Source: Nostoc commune NIES-4072 (GTDB lineage Bacteria; Cyanobacteriota; Cyanobacteriia; Cyanobacteriales; Nostocaceae). Taken from it: a stretch of 64,000 bases of DNA. The position numbers and the translations under genes are program-made. The stretch spans positions 2,949,445 through 3,013,444 of the forward strand of contig NZ_BDUD01000001.1 of assembly GCF_003113895.1 (NCBI RefSeq). The letters are read 5' to 3'. The notes under the pieces are model-generated. The model did no database searches, was not told the origin of the DNA, and was given only the letters and a program-made list of their open reading frames with translations. Shown one piece after another: positions 50,035 through 58,619 of this stretch (its first letter is position 1; each line of letters opens with the position of its first letter).

Positions 50035-53000
50035 TCATTCACATAATAAAACAGAGGGCAACAAAGTAGGATAGGCAATTCGTAAGAGTTGATAACCAAT
50101 GCCAGTAGTGCCATGAAAAAAGCCTGGGTTGTAAACTTTTGGCGGTAAATCGGGGAAAAGAGTAAATGTACCTTGAGCTTGGGCTTGGGTTACTATGTGG
50201 GTAACTACTTGATGAACAAACTCTAAAAGGTCTGGTCGGTTTAGCTTTTGGGCGGCTACCAGCAAAGTCTCTATCCGACCTAAATTACCCCAGCAGAGAT
50301 TATCCACATTTGAGATCGCAAATTTTATAGTGGTTTCTAAGGCAATAGCAATCTCCTGACGAATTTCTACAGTATCCAAAACGGATAATCCTCCCAATCG
50401 CCCTAATCCAATTCCAGCAGCGCCATTTGCCCAACTTACTCTCAAACAAGGTTCTTCATATCTCAAGTCAGGCCAATTTTGAGCTTCAGTACAGAAAACA
50501 CTTTGTTCATAAGCGATCGCTTCATTCGCCGCATCAAGAAACCGGGAATCTTGCGTCACTGCATATAACCGCACAAGAGCATAGGCGATTCCTGCTGCGC
50601 CTTGGGAAAAACCAGTCAGTTGTTTGCCTGCTGAGTTTTTCCAAGCCTTAGGGCGTTTGTCAATATTAGTTTGATGCTTAAGCAGATGCTCACCGCAGGC
50701 GATCGCCATTTCCAAGTAAGTTGATGCTGGCAGTGCTAAAAGACTAAGAATTGTTCCTGCTGCACCTGCCATAATGTCGAAAGATTTGTCAGCAGCAATC
50801 AGATCTGGAGTAATTAGGGCAGCAGCTTTAAGGGCATCTTGCAGTAGTGCTGGTTCTTGCAGAAGTTGGCTAATCTGTGCGAGGGCGTAGGCGATCGAAC
50901 CTAGCCCAGTAGTTCCACTCATCCCTACTTGCCTTGTCAATCTCGCTGCATTTTCAGGGTTTGAATCTTGAAGAACTTTGCATAGAGGCTGTAAAGTTCT
51001 TAAAGCTAACTCATGCCACTCTGAGTTACCTGTAACTTTTGCCAAAGCTGCGAGGAATAGAGCGACACCAGAACTACCATCGTATAAACTAACACCCAGA
51101 CTTTGAAGCTGGAAACCTTGGGTATTAGCTCTATATTTCAAGCTTATCCAGCTAACGCTATCATCAACGGCGCAAATAGCACGTTGTCGCAGATCTACAG
51201 CTATAGTAATTGCCTGTTGCACTAACTGTTCTTTTGTCAAAGGCATTACTTCTTTTGCAGGAGTGCTAACTACCTGAAAAGAAACCAGATTCGGTTCCCT
51301 CACAAACCGTGAGTAGAAAGAACCCCTGATGATTTCTATTTGTTGAGCCAAGTCAGCTTCACTTAAAGTTGAAAGCTGCCTCAACACTCGGCTGAAGCTT
51401 GGTTCTTCAAACAGTTCTGGGATGATTAGACCTTTCGGTAGCTCAAGGCTATCGCTTGAGGATAAAACAGTAAATATGGGGATGTCTAATTGTTCCACAG
51501 CTTGTAATTCAGCTGCCAGTATCGACCAGAAAACAGGCTTTTGTTCCCACGTTAAAAAAGCTCGACTCAAAACATCAAGGGTAATACTGCGATCAATACC
51601 AAATCGCAACAAACTTGGAGCATAAGAGTTTTGTAGAATACGATGATAAATTCTGGTAGAGCGAAACACATACCGGACTTTCTGATGTGCCAGAATCATC
51701 AAGGGACTTGTTGGGGCTAAGAGAACTGCTTGATGGGAAAACAGCAGGCGGTACATCTGCTCGAATCCCGCTACCAAATCTTCTAAGTAATCGTCTGGGG
51801 AAAGAGAAATCCCTCTGATTGTCGGCACATTGGCTTCCTTGAGGACAACTGTTTCATAACCCAAATTCATCGCATCTGTGTTGATGTTTTGTATACGAGT
51901 AGCCAACACCTTCTGCTCCTCAACTCCTCCCAAGCCACTAAGATCGACTGTTAACTGGTCATTTTGGGATATGCCCCACTGGGGTAGAATCCAGGTACGT
52001 AATACTGATTCCGCTAGCTGCTTTTCTACCAACATTGTCGCATCAGACTCGCTCGAACCCATACTTTTATTTCGATGATGCAATAGGGTTTCTAGATCCA
52101 CTAATACTGGCTGTTCTCCATTGGCAATTAAGTTTCCAGAGTGGCAGTCTGTCCCTTCTAAGGTGTGGATTAGGCACAGCAACATTCCTGAGCGTTCGTA
52201 GAAGCGTCGAACAGCGCTTTCATCTTCACAAGGCTGCGATTCCACATATTCCACCCAACCGTAGGTAGAACGGTTCAGGACTTGGATAACTTTGAAGGGT
52301 AAAAGGGTAGTGTGGCTGTTGCACCATTCCAGAAAATTATAATAGGCAACATCTAAGCCAAAATCTTTGGGTTTGTAAACTAATTGCATTCCCGTGTCAA
52401 AAGTGAGAGCAATCACAGATCTTCCCCGATTGTGGGGATCTGACAAGCCTGGTTTTACCGCCACAACTTGCTTTAATGGTGTGTCTCCCCCGAAGCATTG
52501 CTCTATATCAGACCAGTCTGTTGCTAATGAGTTGAGGAATTCGGTGGTGGCTTCTACCCAGAAATCAATTGCAGTGGCTACTAGTCGTCCCAAGACACTA
52601 TATTCCTGAAATAAGGACAGTAAGCCATCTTGAAATAATTGATCGATAAAGGCATAGTACTTTTCCTTGCTGTTAGGACTCTTGACGCAGAGTAATAAGA
52701 AGTCGCGCACGGCGTTTCCCGATGAGCGAAATGTTGAGAATTCCTCCATCAGAGTCGAAGAACACAAAACGCTAAGTTGTAACACAAGCTCTCGCTCTAA
52801 CGCTGCCATTGCACTGTCTGTCAGTAATTTTAAGCGATCGCCTACTTGTGCCAAAAGTAGTTGTGTTGCTACTTGCAAGCAGGGAACATAGATTGGCTCA
52901 AAGGGAATCGGCTTTTCTGGGTTCAAGTAACGGTAAGGATACCAATGCTTGTTTGCAAAGTTCTGTGCAGTCTGGATTACCTGTTCGAGAGTAGTTGCCC

Positions 53001-53271
53001 ATGAGGGTAGGGGTTGCTGCTCATTAGAGTAAGCATTAACCAACAGAGGGCGAATAGTGTCAATGTCTAATCCAAGACACGCTAAACGCCTCTGGAATTT
53101 GGCTAATTTGCCCTGAGCCACAACCTGACACCATCGCTCTAAGCGTTCTGAAATCTGTGTTTCATCTTTGTCAGTGACTTGAGGAAGAGAAGAATTATTT
53201 AAACGTTCTGTTAGAGTACTAGCTTTAGCAACAAGTGATGTCAGATTTAAGGTGTAATTATGTGGTGACAT
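50035..53271 (-). CDS. LanM-like dehydratase with degenerate cyclase domain
   Basis: The start at ATG 53271 (MSPHNYTLNL) gives 1078 residues. The dehydratase half is intact by motif: SDPHNRGRSV, LVYKPKDFGLDV, GTDCHSGNL, LVDLETL, RYVFRSTRIY. The LanC-like half keeps its fold (YDGSSGVALFLAAL, TGFSQGAAGIAYAL, FFHGTTGIGYQLL). However, the first zinc Cys is Ala (SWANGAAGIG, A948) and the CC/CH pair is Cys-Trp (LCWGNLGR, C993-W994), so two of three ligands are gone. Expected activity is Ser/Thr dehydration without zinc-assisted cyclisation. It may work with the complete LanM, or on the Cys-free precursor just downstream. It is divergent from the tandem precursor genes. Confidence 0.88.
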   Translation of the reverse strand: MSPHNYTLNLTSLVAKASTLTERLNNSSLPQVTDKDETQISERLERWCQVVAQGKLAKFQRRLACLGLDIDTIRPLLVNAYSNEQQPLPSWATTLEQVIQTAQNFANKHWYPYRYLNPEKPIPFEPIYVPCLQVATQLLLAQVGDRLKLLTDSAMAALERELVLQLSVLCSSTLMEEFSTFRSSGNAVRDFLLLCVKSPNSKEKYYAFIDQLFQDGLLSLFQEYSVLGRLVATAIDFWVEATTEFLNSLATDWSDIEQCFGGDTPLKQVVAVKPGLSDPHNRGRSVIALTFDTGMQLVYKPKDFGLDVAYYNFLEWCNSHTTLLPFKVIQVLNRSTYGWVEYVESQPCEDESAVRRFYERSGMLLCLIHTLEGTDCHSGNLIANGEQPVLVDLETLLHHRNKSMGSSESDATMLVEKQLAESVLRTWILPQWGISQNDQLTVDLSGLGGVEEQKVLATRIQNINTDAMNLGYETVVLKEANVPTIRGISLSPDDYLEDLVAGFEQMYRLLFSHQAVLLAPTSPLMILAHQKVRYVFRSTRIYHRILQNSYAPSLLRFGIDRSITLDVLSRAFLTWEQKPVFWSILAAELQAVEQLDIPIFTVLSSSDSLELPKGLIIPELFEEPSFSRVLRQLSTLSEADLAQQIEIIRGSFYSRFVREPNLVSFQVVSTPAKEVMPLTKEQLVQQAITIAVDLRQRAICAVDDSVSWISLKYRANTQGFQLQSLGVSLYDGSSGVALFLAALAKVTGNSEWHELALRTLQPLCKVLQDSNPENAARLTRQVGMSGTTGLGSIAYALAQISQLLQEPALLQDALKAAALITPDLIAADKSFDIMAGAAGTILSLLALPASTYLEMAIACGEHLLKHQTNIDKRPKAWKNSAGKQLTGFSQGAAGIAYALVRLYAVTQDSRFLDAANEAIAYEQSVFCTEAQNWPDLRYEEPCLRVSWANGAAGIGLGRLGGLSVLDTVEIRQEIAIALETTIKFAISNVDNLCWGNLGRIETLLVAAQKLNRPDLLEFVHQVVTHIVTQAQAQGTFTLFPDLPPKVYNPGFFHGTTGIGYQLLRIAYPTLLPSVLLCE

Positions 53272-53662
53272 AAGCGATTGTTTACACAATACTATTAAAT
53301 ACAAATGCAACTTTACAAAGGGAAATTGACTATTTTCATCTTTTAATACCAAACCTACACCTGAAAACCACCTTTTTTGTAGAGACGTAATTTCGGCAGG
53401 ACTCTAAATTATATGTTGTTTTTAAATAAGGTTGCAAAAATCAGATTTAGTCTATTCCTTTATAATATTGTAATTAATGTATTGTTGTTTATTTAGGTTA
53501 GTTATTATTTTTATGAAAATTTACTGGAAAAAACTAAATTTTTCTGAATAATTTACCAAGTTAAGTATTAAAAATACTCCTGAATTAATCTGAGTTTTAT
53601 GAATTGACTTCTTGAATATTTTTTAATAGATTAGAAATGTCAAAGTTAAGGAGATTTCTGTT
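53272..53662. promoter_or_regulatory. Divergent promoter region of LanM-like gene and precursor 3
   Basis: This AT-rich region of 391 bases is partly duplicated before precursor 4 (54160-54401). Similarity covers a TTTAGTCTA stretch, a TAATAT-rich part and the last 60 bases, which contain AAGGAGATTTCTGTT directly before ATG. Conservation between the copies suggests it contains the promoter and a long 5' leader. TATAAT at about 53460 is a possible -10 box, unproven. Confidence 0.4.
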
Positions 53663-53989
53663 ATGAGTACACAAGCTGTTAATCAATTCTTGCAAAAAGT
53701 CACTGAAGAACCACAACTTCAACAGGAGTTCGCTAAAGCCCTAGAAGCAGGAAATAACCTACAAGCTGCTACCAATTTGGCTGCCAAACACGGTTATCAA
53801 TTTACTCCCGATGAACTTCAGGCAGAAATTCAGAACCGCCAGAGCGAATTTCAACAAAGACAAGATGCAGGACAACTGAATGAGGAGGAACTAGAAGCTG
53901 TCGCAGGCGGATTGTGTACTCCTGTCATAGGAATAGTTGGTGCAACCATAGGAGGAGCCAATTTAGTAACTAAGCTCACTGAAAATTAA
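53663..53989 (+). CDS. RiPP precursor 3: Nif11 leader, single-Cys glycine-rich core
   Basis: The 108-residue protein has a Nif11-type leader (QAVNQFLQKVTEEPQLQQ, AAKHGYQFTPDELQAE) ending LNEEELEAVAGG at residue 83. The 25-residue core is LCTPVIGIVGATIGGAN then LVTKLTEN. It holds one Cys (core position 2) next to Thr, and hydrophobic Gly/Ala repeats reminiscent of membrane-active helices. A single Cys at the start of the core is a natural target for YcaO/SagB azole formation; one lanthionine is also possible. AAGGAG lies before ATG. It is a tandem duplicate of the 54402 gene, with nearly identical leader and different core. Confidence 0.87.
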   Translation: MSTQAVNQFLQKVTEEPQLQQEFAKALEAGNNLQAATNLAAKHGYQFTPDELQAEIQNRQSEFQQRQDAGQLNEEELEAVAGGLCTPVIGIVGATIGGANLVTKLTEN

Positions 53990-54038
53990 AAAGGATACAC
54001 CTTAAAGTTTGCTAAATTTAGCCGAACAATACTTTCTT

Positions 54039-54073
54039 CCCTTTCCTTAACTTGCGTTATGAAAGGGATTTTC
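54039..54073 (+). terminator. Hairpin terminator after precursor 3
   Basis: CCCTTTC (54039-54045) pairs with GAAAGGG (54061-54067), followed by ATTTTCT. The same structure follows precursor 4. Confidence 0.55.
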
Positions 54074-54103
54074 TACATTCAATCTTGTGGCACTCAACTT
54101 ACA

Positions 54104-54142
54104 CATTGACTTACTACCCAAGATAAATTTTCCCACTGACGA
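54104..54142 (-). pseudogene. Vestige of the sagB 3' end
   Basis: On the minus strand this segment reads SSVGKFILGSKSM, versus SSVGEFMLGSKSM at the end of the intact sagB at 54860. The stop codon is changed (TGT). It shows that the duplicated block carried the end of sagB. Confidence 0.75.
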
Positions 54143-54401
54143 CACGTCACTAAATTAAATGTTGTTTTCCAAGAAAATTGTAAAAATAGGATTTAGTCTA
54201 ATTTTAGCATTGTAATAATATTTTTTTATCTGCTATCTCTAATTATTAAAATATTAAATTAATGCTGAAAAAACCTGATTTTTTTGAAAAACTTACCAAA
54301 ATAATTGTTGAAATATTACTAAATTAATCTGAGTTTTACAAATTGATTTTTTGAATATTTCCTAATAAATTAGAAGAGTACAAGTTAAGGAGATTTCTGT
54401 T

Positions 54402-54743
54402 ATGACCACAGAAGCTGTTAATCAATTCTTGCAAAAAGTCACTGAAGAACCACAACTTCAACAGGAGTTCGCTAAAGCCTTAGAAGCAGGAAATGACCTA
54501 CAAGCTGCTACCAATTTGGCTGCCAAACACGGTTATCAATTTACTCCCGATGAACTTCAGGCAGAAATTCAGAACCGCCAGAGCGAATTTCAACAAAGAC
54601 AAAATGCAGGAGAACTGAATGAAGAGGAACTAGAAGCTGTTGCGGGTGGATTCTGTACTCCTGCTCTGATTGGAACACTTATTGGTCCTGTAGTCGGAGG
54701 AGCAACCAAAGTAGCAACCCACATCGCTGAACAAAATAGTTAA
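54402..54743 (+). CDS. RiPP precursor 4: Nif11 leader, single-Cys glycine-rich core
   Basis: The 113-residue paralogue of precursor 3 has a leader almost identical through LNEEELEAVAGG. The core is FCTPALIGTLIGPVVGG then ATKVATHIAEQNS, 30 residues with one Cys at core position 2. Leader conservation with core divergence is the usual mark of precursor diversification with one set of enzymes. AAGGAG lies before ATG, and a terminator and the convergent sagB gene follow. Confidence 0.87.
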   Translation: MTTEAVNQFLQKVTEEPQLQQEFAKALEAGNDLQAATNLAAKHGYQFTPDELQAEIQNRQSEFQQRQNAGELNEEELEAVAGGFCTPALIGTLIGPVVGGATKVATHIAEQNS

Positions 54744-54796
54744 ATGAAAAGGATATACCTTAAAGTTTGCTAAATTTAGCCAAACAATACTTTTTT

Positions 54797-54830
54797 CCCT
54801 TTCCTAACGTAAGTTAAGGAAAGGGATTTT
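54797..54830 (+). terminator. Hairpin terminator after precursor 4
   Basis: CCCTTTCCTAA (54797-54807) pairs with TTAAGGAAAGGG (54814-54825, one bulged base), followed by ATTTT. It lies between the convergent precursor and sagB genes and may serve on either strand. Confidence 0.6.
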
Positions 54831-54859
54831 CTACATTCAATCTTGTGGCACTCAACTTA

Positions 54860-56236
54860 CTACATTGACTTACTACCCAACATAAATTCTCCCACCGATG
54901 ATTCAGCGTAGTAATCAGTGAGTGCTGCTTTGGCAAATAAATCGGCATTACCTGAACCTAGAGCGCAAGGAGCAAGATTCATGGCAGTTGCTACCAGGTA
55001 CATAGTTTGGTACAAAACGCCAACGTGCTTGAGGATCAGTGAATAGGCGATCGCTTCATATTTCCATGACAACCGTTGAAATCGGGCAGTGAAAACAATC
55101 AAAACCTGTGGCATATCCTGCTGCCCACTGGCTCCCCAAGCATCCTTGAACAGTGCTTCTACATCCTTGGTTCTCTCACAAAGCCGTTCTAGTTGATGTG
55201 CTAGGGGATTGTAGTAATACAGTCCTGAACTAATCCCATCACATGTATTGATAACAGGATAAAGTTCCAGTTCGTACAACCCACCCCCAGATGGATAAGG
55301 ACGGCTGCTGTATTCTCCATTGAGGTTTTTGACTCTGGCACTGCGATAGAGAAACTCTCCTAACTGTTGCGCAGTAATAGGAGAAGAGTGATAATTTCTG
55401 ATTGAACGTCTTTCTTCCAAAACATCTGTCAAGGGAATATCAGTAGTTTTAAGGCGTTCAATATTGGGTTGATACAGTTGAATCACAGTTTTTGACATTG
55501 GGGGTTTTACAACTGGTTGCGGCTCTATTTTTCCTAAGAAACGATAAGTACCCCCGGTAGGATTGGTATGTCTTCCCTGACGGCTACGGGTATGGAAGAG
55601 TAAATCATGAAAATCCCATTGAGCGAGAGTAGTATTTTGAACCTCTTTGTATGTTTCTTGTGATAACATTTGGCTAGCCAAAAGTAAGTAGAGAAATTGT
55701 TGAGCAATCTCTAGTGTGATGCCAGGAATTTCTGATACTAAATTACTACAAGATTGAGGTTGAGATAGCTTTGCAACTATTGCTACACCACGCCAATCTG
55801 GTAAAATGACTTTGGCTTTGGACAAGGGTGATTCTAATACCATTTGCCCTTCTACTTGGTGGAGATAGGCAAAGCGAGACAAGGTGAAATGTTCTTGCCA
55901 ATTTACAACTGGGGCAGAAAACTCGTACTCGCATTGAGGGACAGCAGTGGCAAAAGGTAAGACTGAATGACAAATCCAGCCTAAACTGATGAATTTTTGC
56001 AAATAGGAATGAAACTTGAGCATTCCATAAATTCCATCAGCTTGCTGCACCAGTTGTTTGAGTTCAACCGCAGTGCCTCCAATACCGTAGAGAGTTTTCA
56101 AAGTTACTCGCAAGCCAGAGGCAGGTTGAGAAAATGTCAATTTGCGCGTACTGCTTTGGAGAATAATTTCCTTATTTTGCGGTAATTCGACTAGAGAAAT
56201 GTCCTTTCTGAAGGAGAGGGTAAAAGCTTCGGACAT
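54860..56236 (-). CDS. sagB: SagB-type FMN-dependent azoline dehydrogenase
   Basis: ATG 56236 (MSEAFTLSF) gives about 458 residues and begins 5 bases after the YcaO stop; an in-frame TTG at 56245 is less likely. The N-terminal 190 residues contain winged-helix-like sequence. The C-terminal nitroreductase-fold domain has ERRSIRNYHSSP, YPSGGGLYELELYP, a Lys-Tyr pair in RLSWKYEAIAYSLI corresponding to the catalytic LKY region, and LGSGNADLF. SagB enzymes oxidise thiazolines and oxazolines to azoles with FMN. The pairing with YcaO makes azole formation on a Cys, Ser or Thr of a neighbouring precursor likely. Confidence 0.88.
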   Translation of the reverse strand: MSEAFTLSFRKDISLVELPQNKEIILQSSTRKLTFSQPASGLRVTLKTLYGIGGTAVELKQLVQQADGIYGMLKFHSYLQKFISLGWICHSVLPFATAVPQCEYEFSAPVVNWQEHFTLSRFAYLHQVEGQMVLESPLSKAKVILPDWRGVAIVAKLSQPQSCSNLVSEIPGITLEIAQQFLYLLLASQMLSQETYKEVQNTTLAQWDFHDLLFHTRSRQGRHTNPTGGTYRFLGKIEPQPVVKPPMSKTVIQLYQPNIERLKTTDIPLTDVLEERRSIRNYHSSPITAQQLGEFLYRSARVKNLNGEYSSRPYPSGGGLYELELYPVINTCDGISSGLYYYNPLAHQLERLCERTKDVEALFKDAWGASGQQDMPQVLIVFTARFQRLSWKYEAIAYSLILKHVGVLYQTMYLVATAMNLAPCALGSGNADLFAKAALTDYYAESSVGEFMLGSKSM

Positions 56237-56241
56237 ATCTA

Positions 56242-58485
56242 TCAAAAAGGCATTGGGATTTTATTCATTTGTTCCTCTACTAAAGGTGCTGGTAGCCAGC
56301 CCATTTTTACTGGTACGTCGTAAAGTCTTCCAGAACCAAACCGAGGCAAAAAATGTCTTAATTCTGGAACAATTACCTTCACCACATTCAGTCCAATGTC
56401 TGGGCGAGTTTGATCCAGCACCAAAGTTTCTAAATTATGCTGCTTGGCTATTGCTACACAACTGAGTACATCTTCTTGAAGATCGTCACTACAATGTTGT
56501 GGATAATCTGTGTAAACTTTTGGCGCAAGGTGATTTGGTGTTAGGTAAGGTTGATTTGCGATCGCCGCAAATGTTAGCCATTCGTGGAGTTCCCCCTCAG
56601 TCTTTCTTGGGTATTGTGTCTCAACTCTTGTCAAGAATTGGTTCATTTCCGTCACAGCCCGCAATAAGGCTATTTTGGCATCAAAATGACATCCGTAGCC
56701 TGCGACAATTTTCTCAGCTTCATCTGTGCAACGAGAAACTGCTGCAAAGACAGGAATTTCCAAATCAGATGTCAAGTCAAGTACCCAAAATTCCCGTTTT
56801 AGGCTTTTGTAATAAGCTTGCAATTCTAGCAGATAGGGGTCTTGAAAACTAGCTAGGTCTACAGCAGGACGATTCAGGCGATTGTACCACCAAATACTGA
56901 CACTATCCCGCTCGACCAATTCCATAAAGCCTTGAAGAATGGCTTCTTCCAAGGTATTGCCAGCAGCGTTGCCGTTAGAGTTGGCAAAACCAAACAAATG
57001 ATCTGGGGGTAAAGGATAATTGTAATAGCATAAAGCTGTGGGCAAATATCTAAAGGTTTGTTGCGTTAAAGACCAGACTGAAGTCCACTCAATTTCCTTA
57101 GTTTCGTCAAAGGGTTCTGGGATAAAATCTACCCCAAATTTCTGATTCAAGACTGCGCGGTTTTGGTACTGGATTGGACTAAATTGCAGACATACAGAAG
57201 GATGAATCGCGGATACCAACTGAGCATAAGTACTTTTGACCCGGATTTCGTCACCTTGATAAACTCCACAATAGCGTTCGATCGCCTCACAAAAGCCACT
57301 AGCTCTAGCTTGTTGATCGGTCTTTCCCTTTCCGGCTGCTTTATTGTGTAGTAAATGGCGCAAGCTTTGTAGATCGTTTGCAGTACCAAAGTTGTGGACT
57401 GCTAAATAGCTATGAAGCAAGTTACTATTAGACTCAGAAGTACGTACCAAAGCACTGACGACACCTGTAATTGGGCTAATGTGATGCTCGTAATGCTTGA
57501 GAGTTTGCTCTGGGGAGAAAATTCGATGACCACCATCAGTAGTAAACTGCTTTTTACGACTTGTAAGAATAATCGGTTTGGGTTTATCTTGTCGATAAAT
57601 ATCTCCACAAACAGCGCATTGAGGACGTTTGGTAAGGATATGGGTTTGTAGTTCCAGCTTGGCTGAGTTAAAAGTAATAACTTTGCCTTCCAAAGTAGGG
57701 ATTGAGTTTTTTTGTGTATCTTCTAGAACAATCCACTTGAGAATTTCTGTCGCTGCAAGGTTTAGCCCAATTTGGAGTGTGGAGGGCAAAATGGCACGGG
57801 AGGTGGGAATACTCTCAAGAGAGCCGAGTTGATGTCGGATTGCGGTTTCAACTTCCCGATTACCATAAAGACGTTGGGCTAAACATTGCCAACAACCTGT
57901 TCTACCTGGGTAAAAAATCGGGCCTATCCATAGTTCAACCCCAATAGGCTTGACCAGTACCCACGGTTGGTTGGCATCAATGGCTGCTTGATTGAAATCA
58001 CGCAAATCTGGCTGTAGGTAATCATTGGTTAACACAACTGCTAGGGATTTTAAACCTTGATGCGATCGCGAAGAACGTACTTGAATACCTAGAGATTCCA
58101 AAGCAACAATCAAAGGCTCAGTTGGTACATTGCCAAAGGAAATTACAGATACAAAAGTTTCCTGCAAGCGGTTGAAGGACACTTGAGGGTCTATGTTGAG
58201 TAGGCTCCAGAATGCTGCAACTTCTGGGGTAAGAGAATCGACAGCTTCTGTAGTATAACCTTTGCTTTTAAGCTGGTTAAGAGCGTAGTAAATGCTAGTA
58301 AAAGGAATTGCCTTCTTCAACTTACTGATTATTTCTTCAATACTATGATTACCATCCAGCATAGGAGCTAGTTGACAGTAAAGACTTCCCTTAAGGGCAA
58401 TAGAAGACTGTTCACTTAATAGATAAACAGTGTTAGGTGGAACAATTTCAACGTGAAAATGAGGCTTAAATCGTGGTTTTTTCAT
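56242..58485 (-). CDS. Fused E1-like / YcaO cyclodehydratase (TOMM)
   Basis: The 747-residue protein has three parts. N-terminal RiPP recognition-like sequence (FHVEIVPPNTVYLLSEQ) is followed by an E1-like/ocin-ThiF domain with two CxxC pairs (CWQC, CAVC) that probably bind zinc. From about residue 350 the rest is YcaO, with the ATP-binding motifs ASGFCEAIERY and QGFMELVERDS. It resembles the single-chain cyclodehydratases of azole-modified peptides, which use ATP to turn Cys/Ser/Thr into azolines. The C-terminus ends KIPMPF, a shortened version of the usual PxPxP tail. It lies 5 bases upstream of sagB and 134 bases downstream of the NB-ARC gene. Confidence 0.9.
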   Translation of the reverse strand: MKKPRFKPHFHVEIVPPNTVYLLSEQSSIALKGSLYCQLAPMLDGNHSIEEIISKLKKAIPFTSIYYALNQLKSKGYTTEAVDSLTPEVAAFWSLLNIDPQVSFNRLQETFVSVISFGNVPTEPLIVALESLGIQVRSSRSHQGLKSLAVVLTNDYLQPDLRDFNQAAIDANQPWVLVKPIGVELWIGPIFYPGRTGCWQCLAQRLYGNREVETAIRHQLGSLESIPTSRAILPSTLQIGLNLAATEILKWIVLEDTQKNSIPTLEGKVITFNSAKLELQTHILTKRPQCAVCGDIYRQDKPKPIILTSRKKQFTTDGGHRIFSPEQTLKHYEHHISPITGVVSALVRTSESNSNLLHSYLAVHNFGTANDLQSLRHLLHNKAAGKGKTDQQARASGFCEAIERYCGVYQGDEIRVKSTYAQLVSAIHPSVCLQFSPIQYQNRAVLNQKFGVDFIPEPFDETKEIEWTSVWSLTQQTFRYLPTALCYYNYPLPPDHLFGFANSNGNAAGNTLEEAILQGFMELVERDSVSIWWYNRLNRPAVDLASFQDPYLLELQAYYKSLKREFWVLDLTSDLEIPVFAAVSRCTDEAEKIVAGYGCHFDAKIALLRAVTEMNQFLTRVETQYPRKTEGELHEWLTFAAIANQPYLTPNHLAPKVYTDYPQHCSDDLQEDVLSCVAIAKQHNLETLVLDQTRPDIGLNVVKVIVPELRHFLPRFGSGRLYDVPVKMGWLPAPLVEEQMNKIPMPF

Positions 58486-58619
58486 AATTTAGTAGTAGAA
58501 TGAGCGAAAATTGACTTAGCGATCGCAGCACTCGTAAAGTTGACATTGTGTAAATTCACATCTTGTAAATACGCTTGCCAAACATTTAAATCATAATAAT
58601 CATCGCCATTTAAATTTGT

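Larger units (their letters stand above)
53990..54401. other. Region between tandem precursors: terminator, sagB vestige, duplicated promoter
   Basis: From left to right it holds a hairpin terminator (54039-54073), a vestige of the 3' end of sagB (54104-54142), and an AT-rich stretch similar to the upstream region of precursor 3. The arrangement records a tandem duplication of the precursor unit. Confidence 0.65.
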
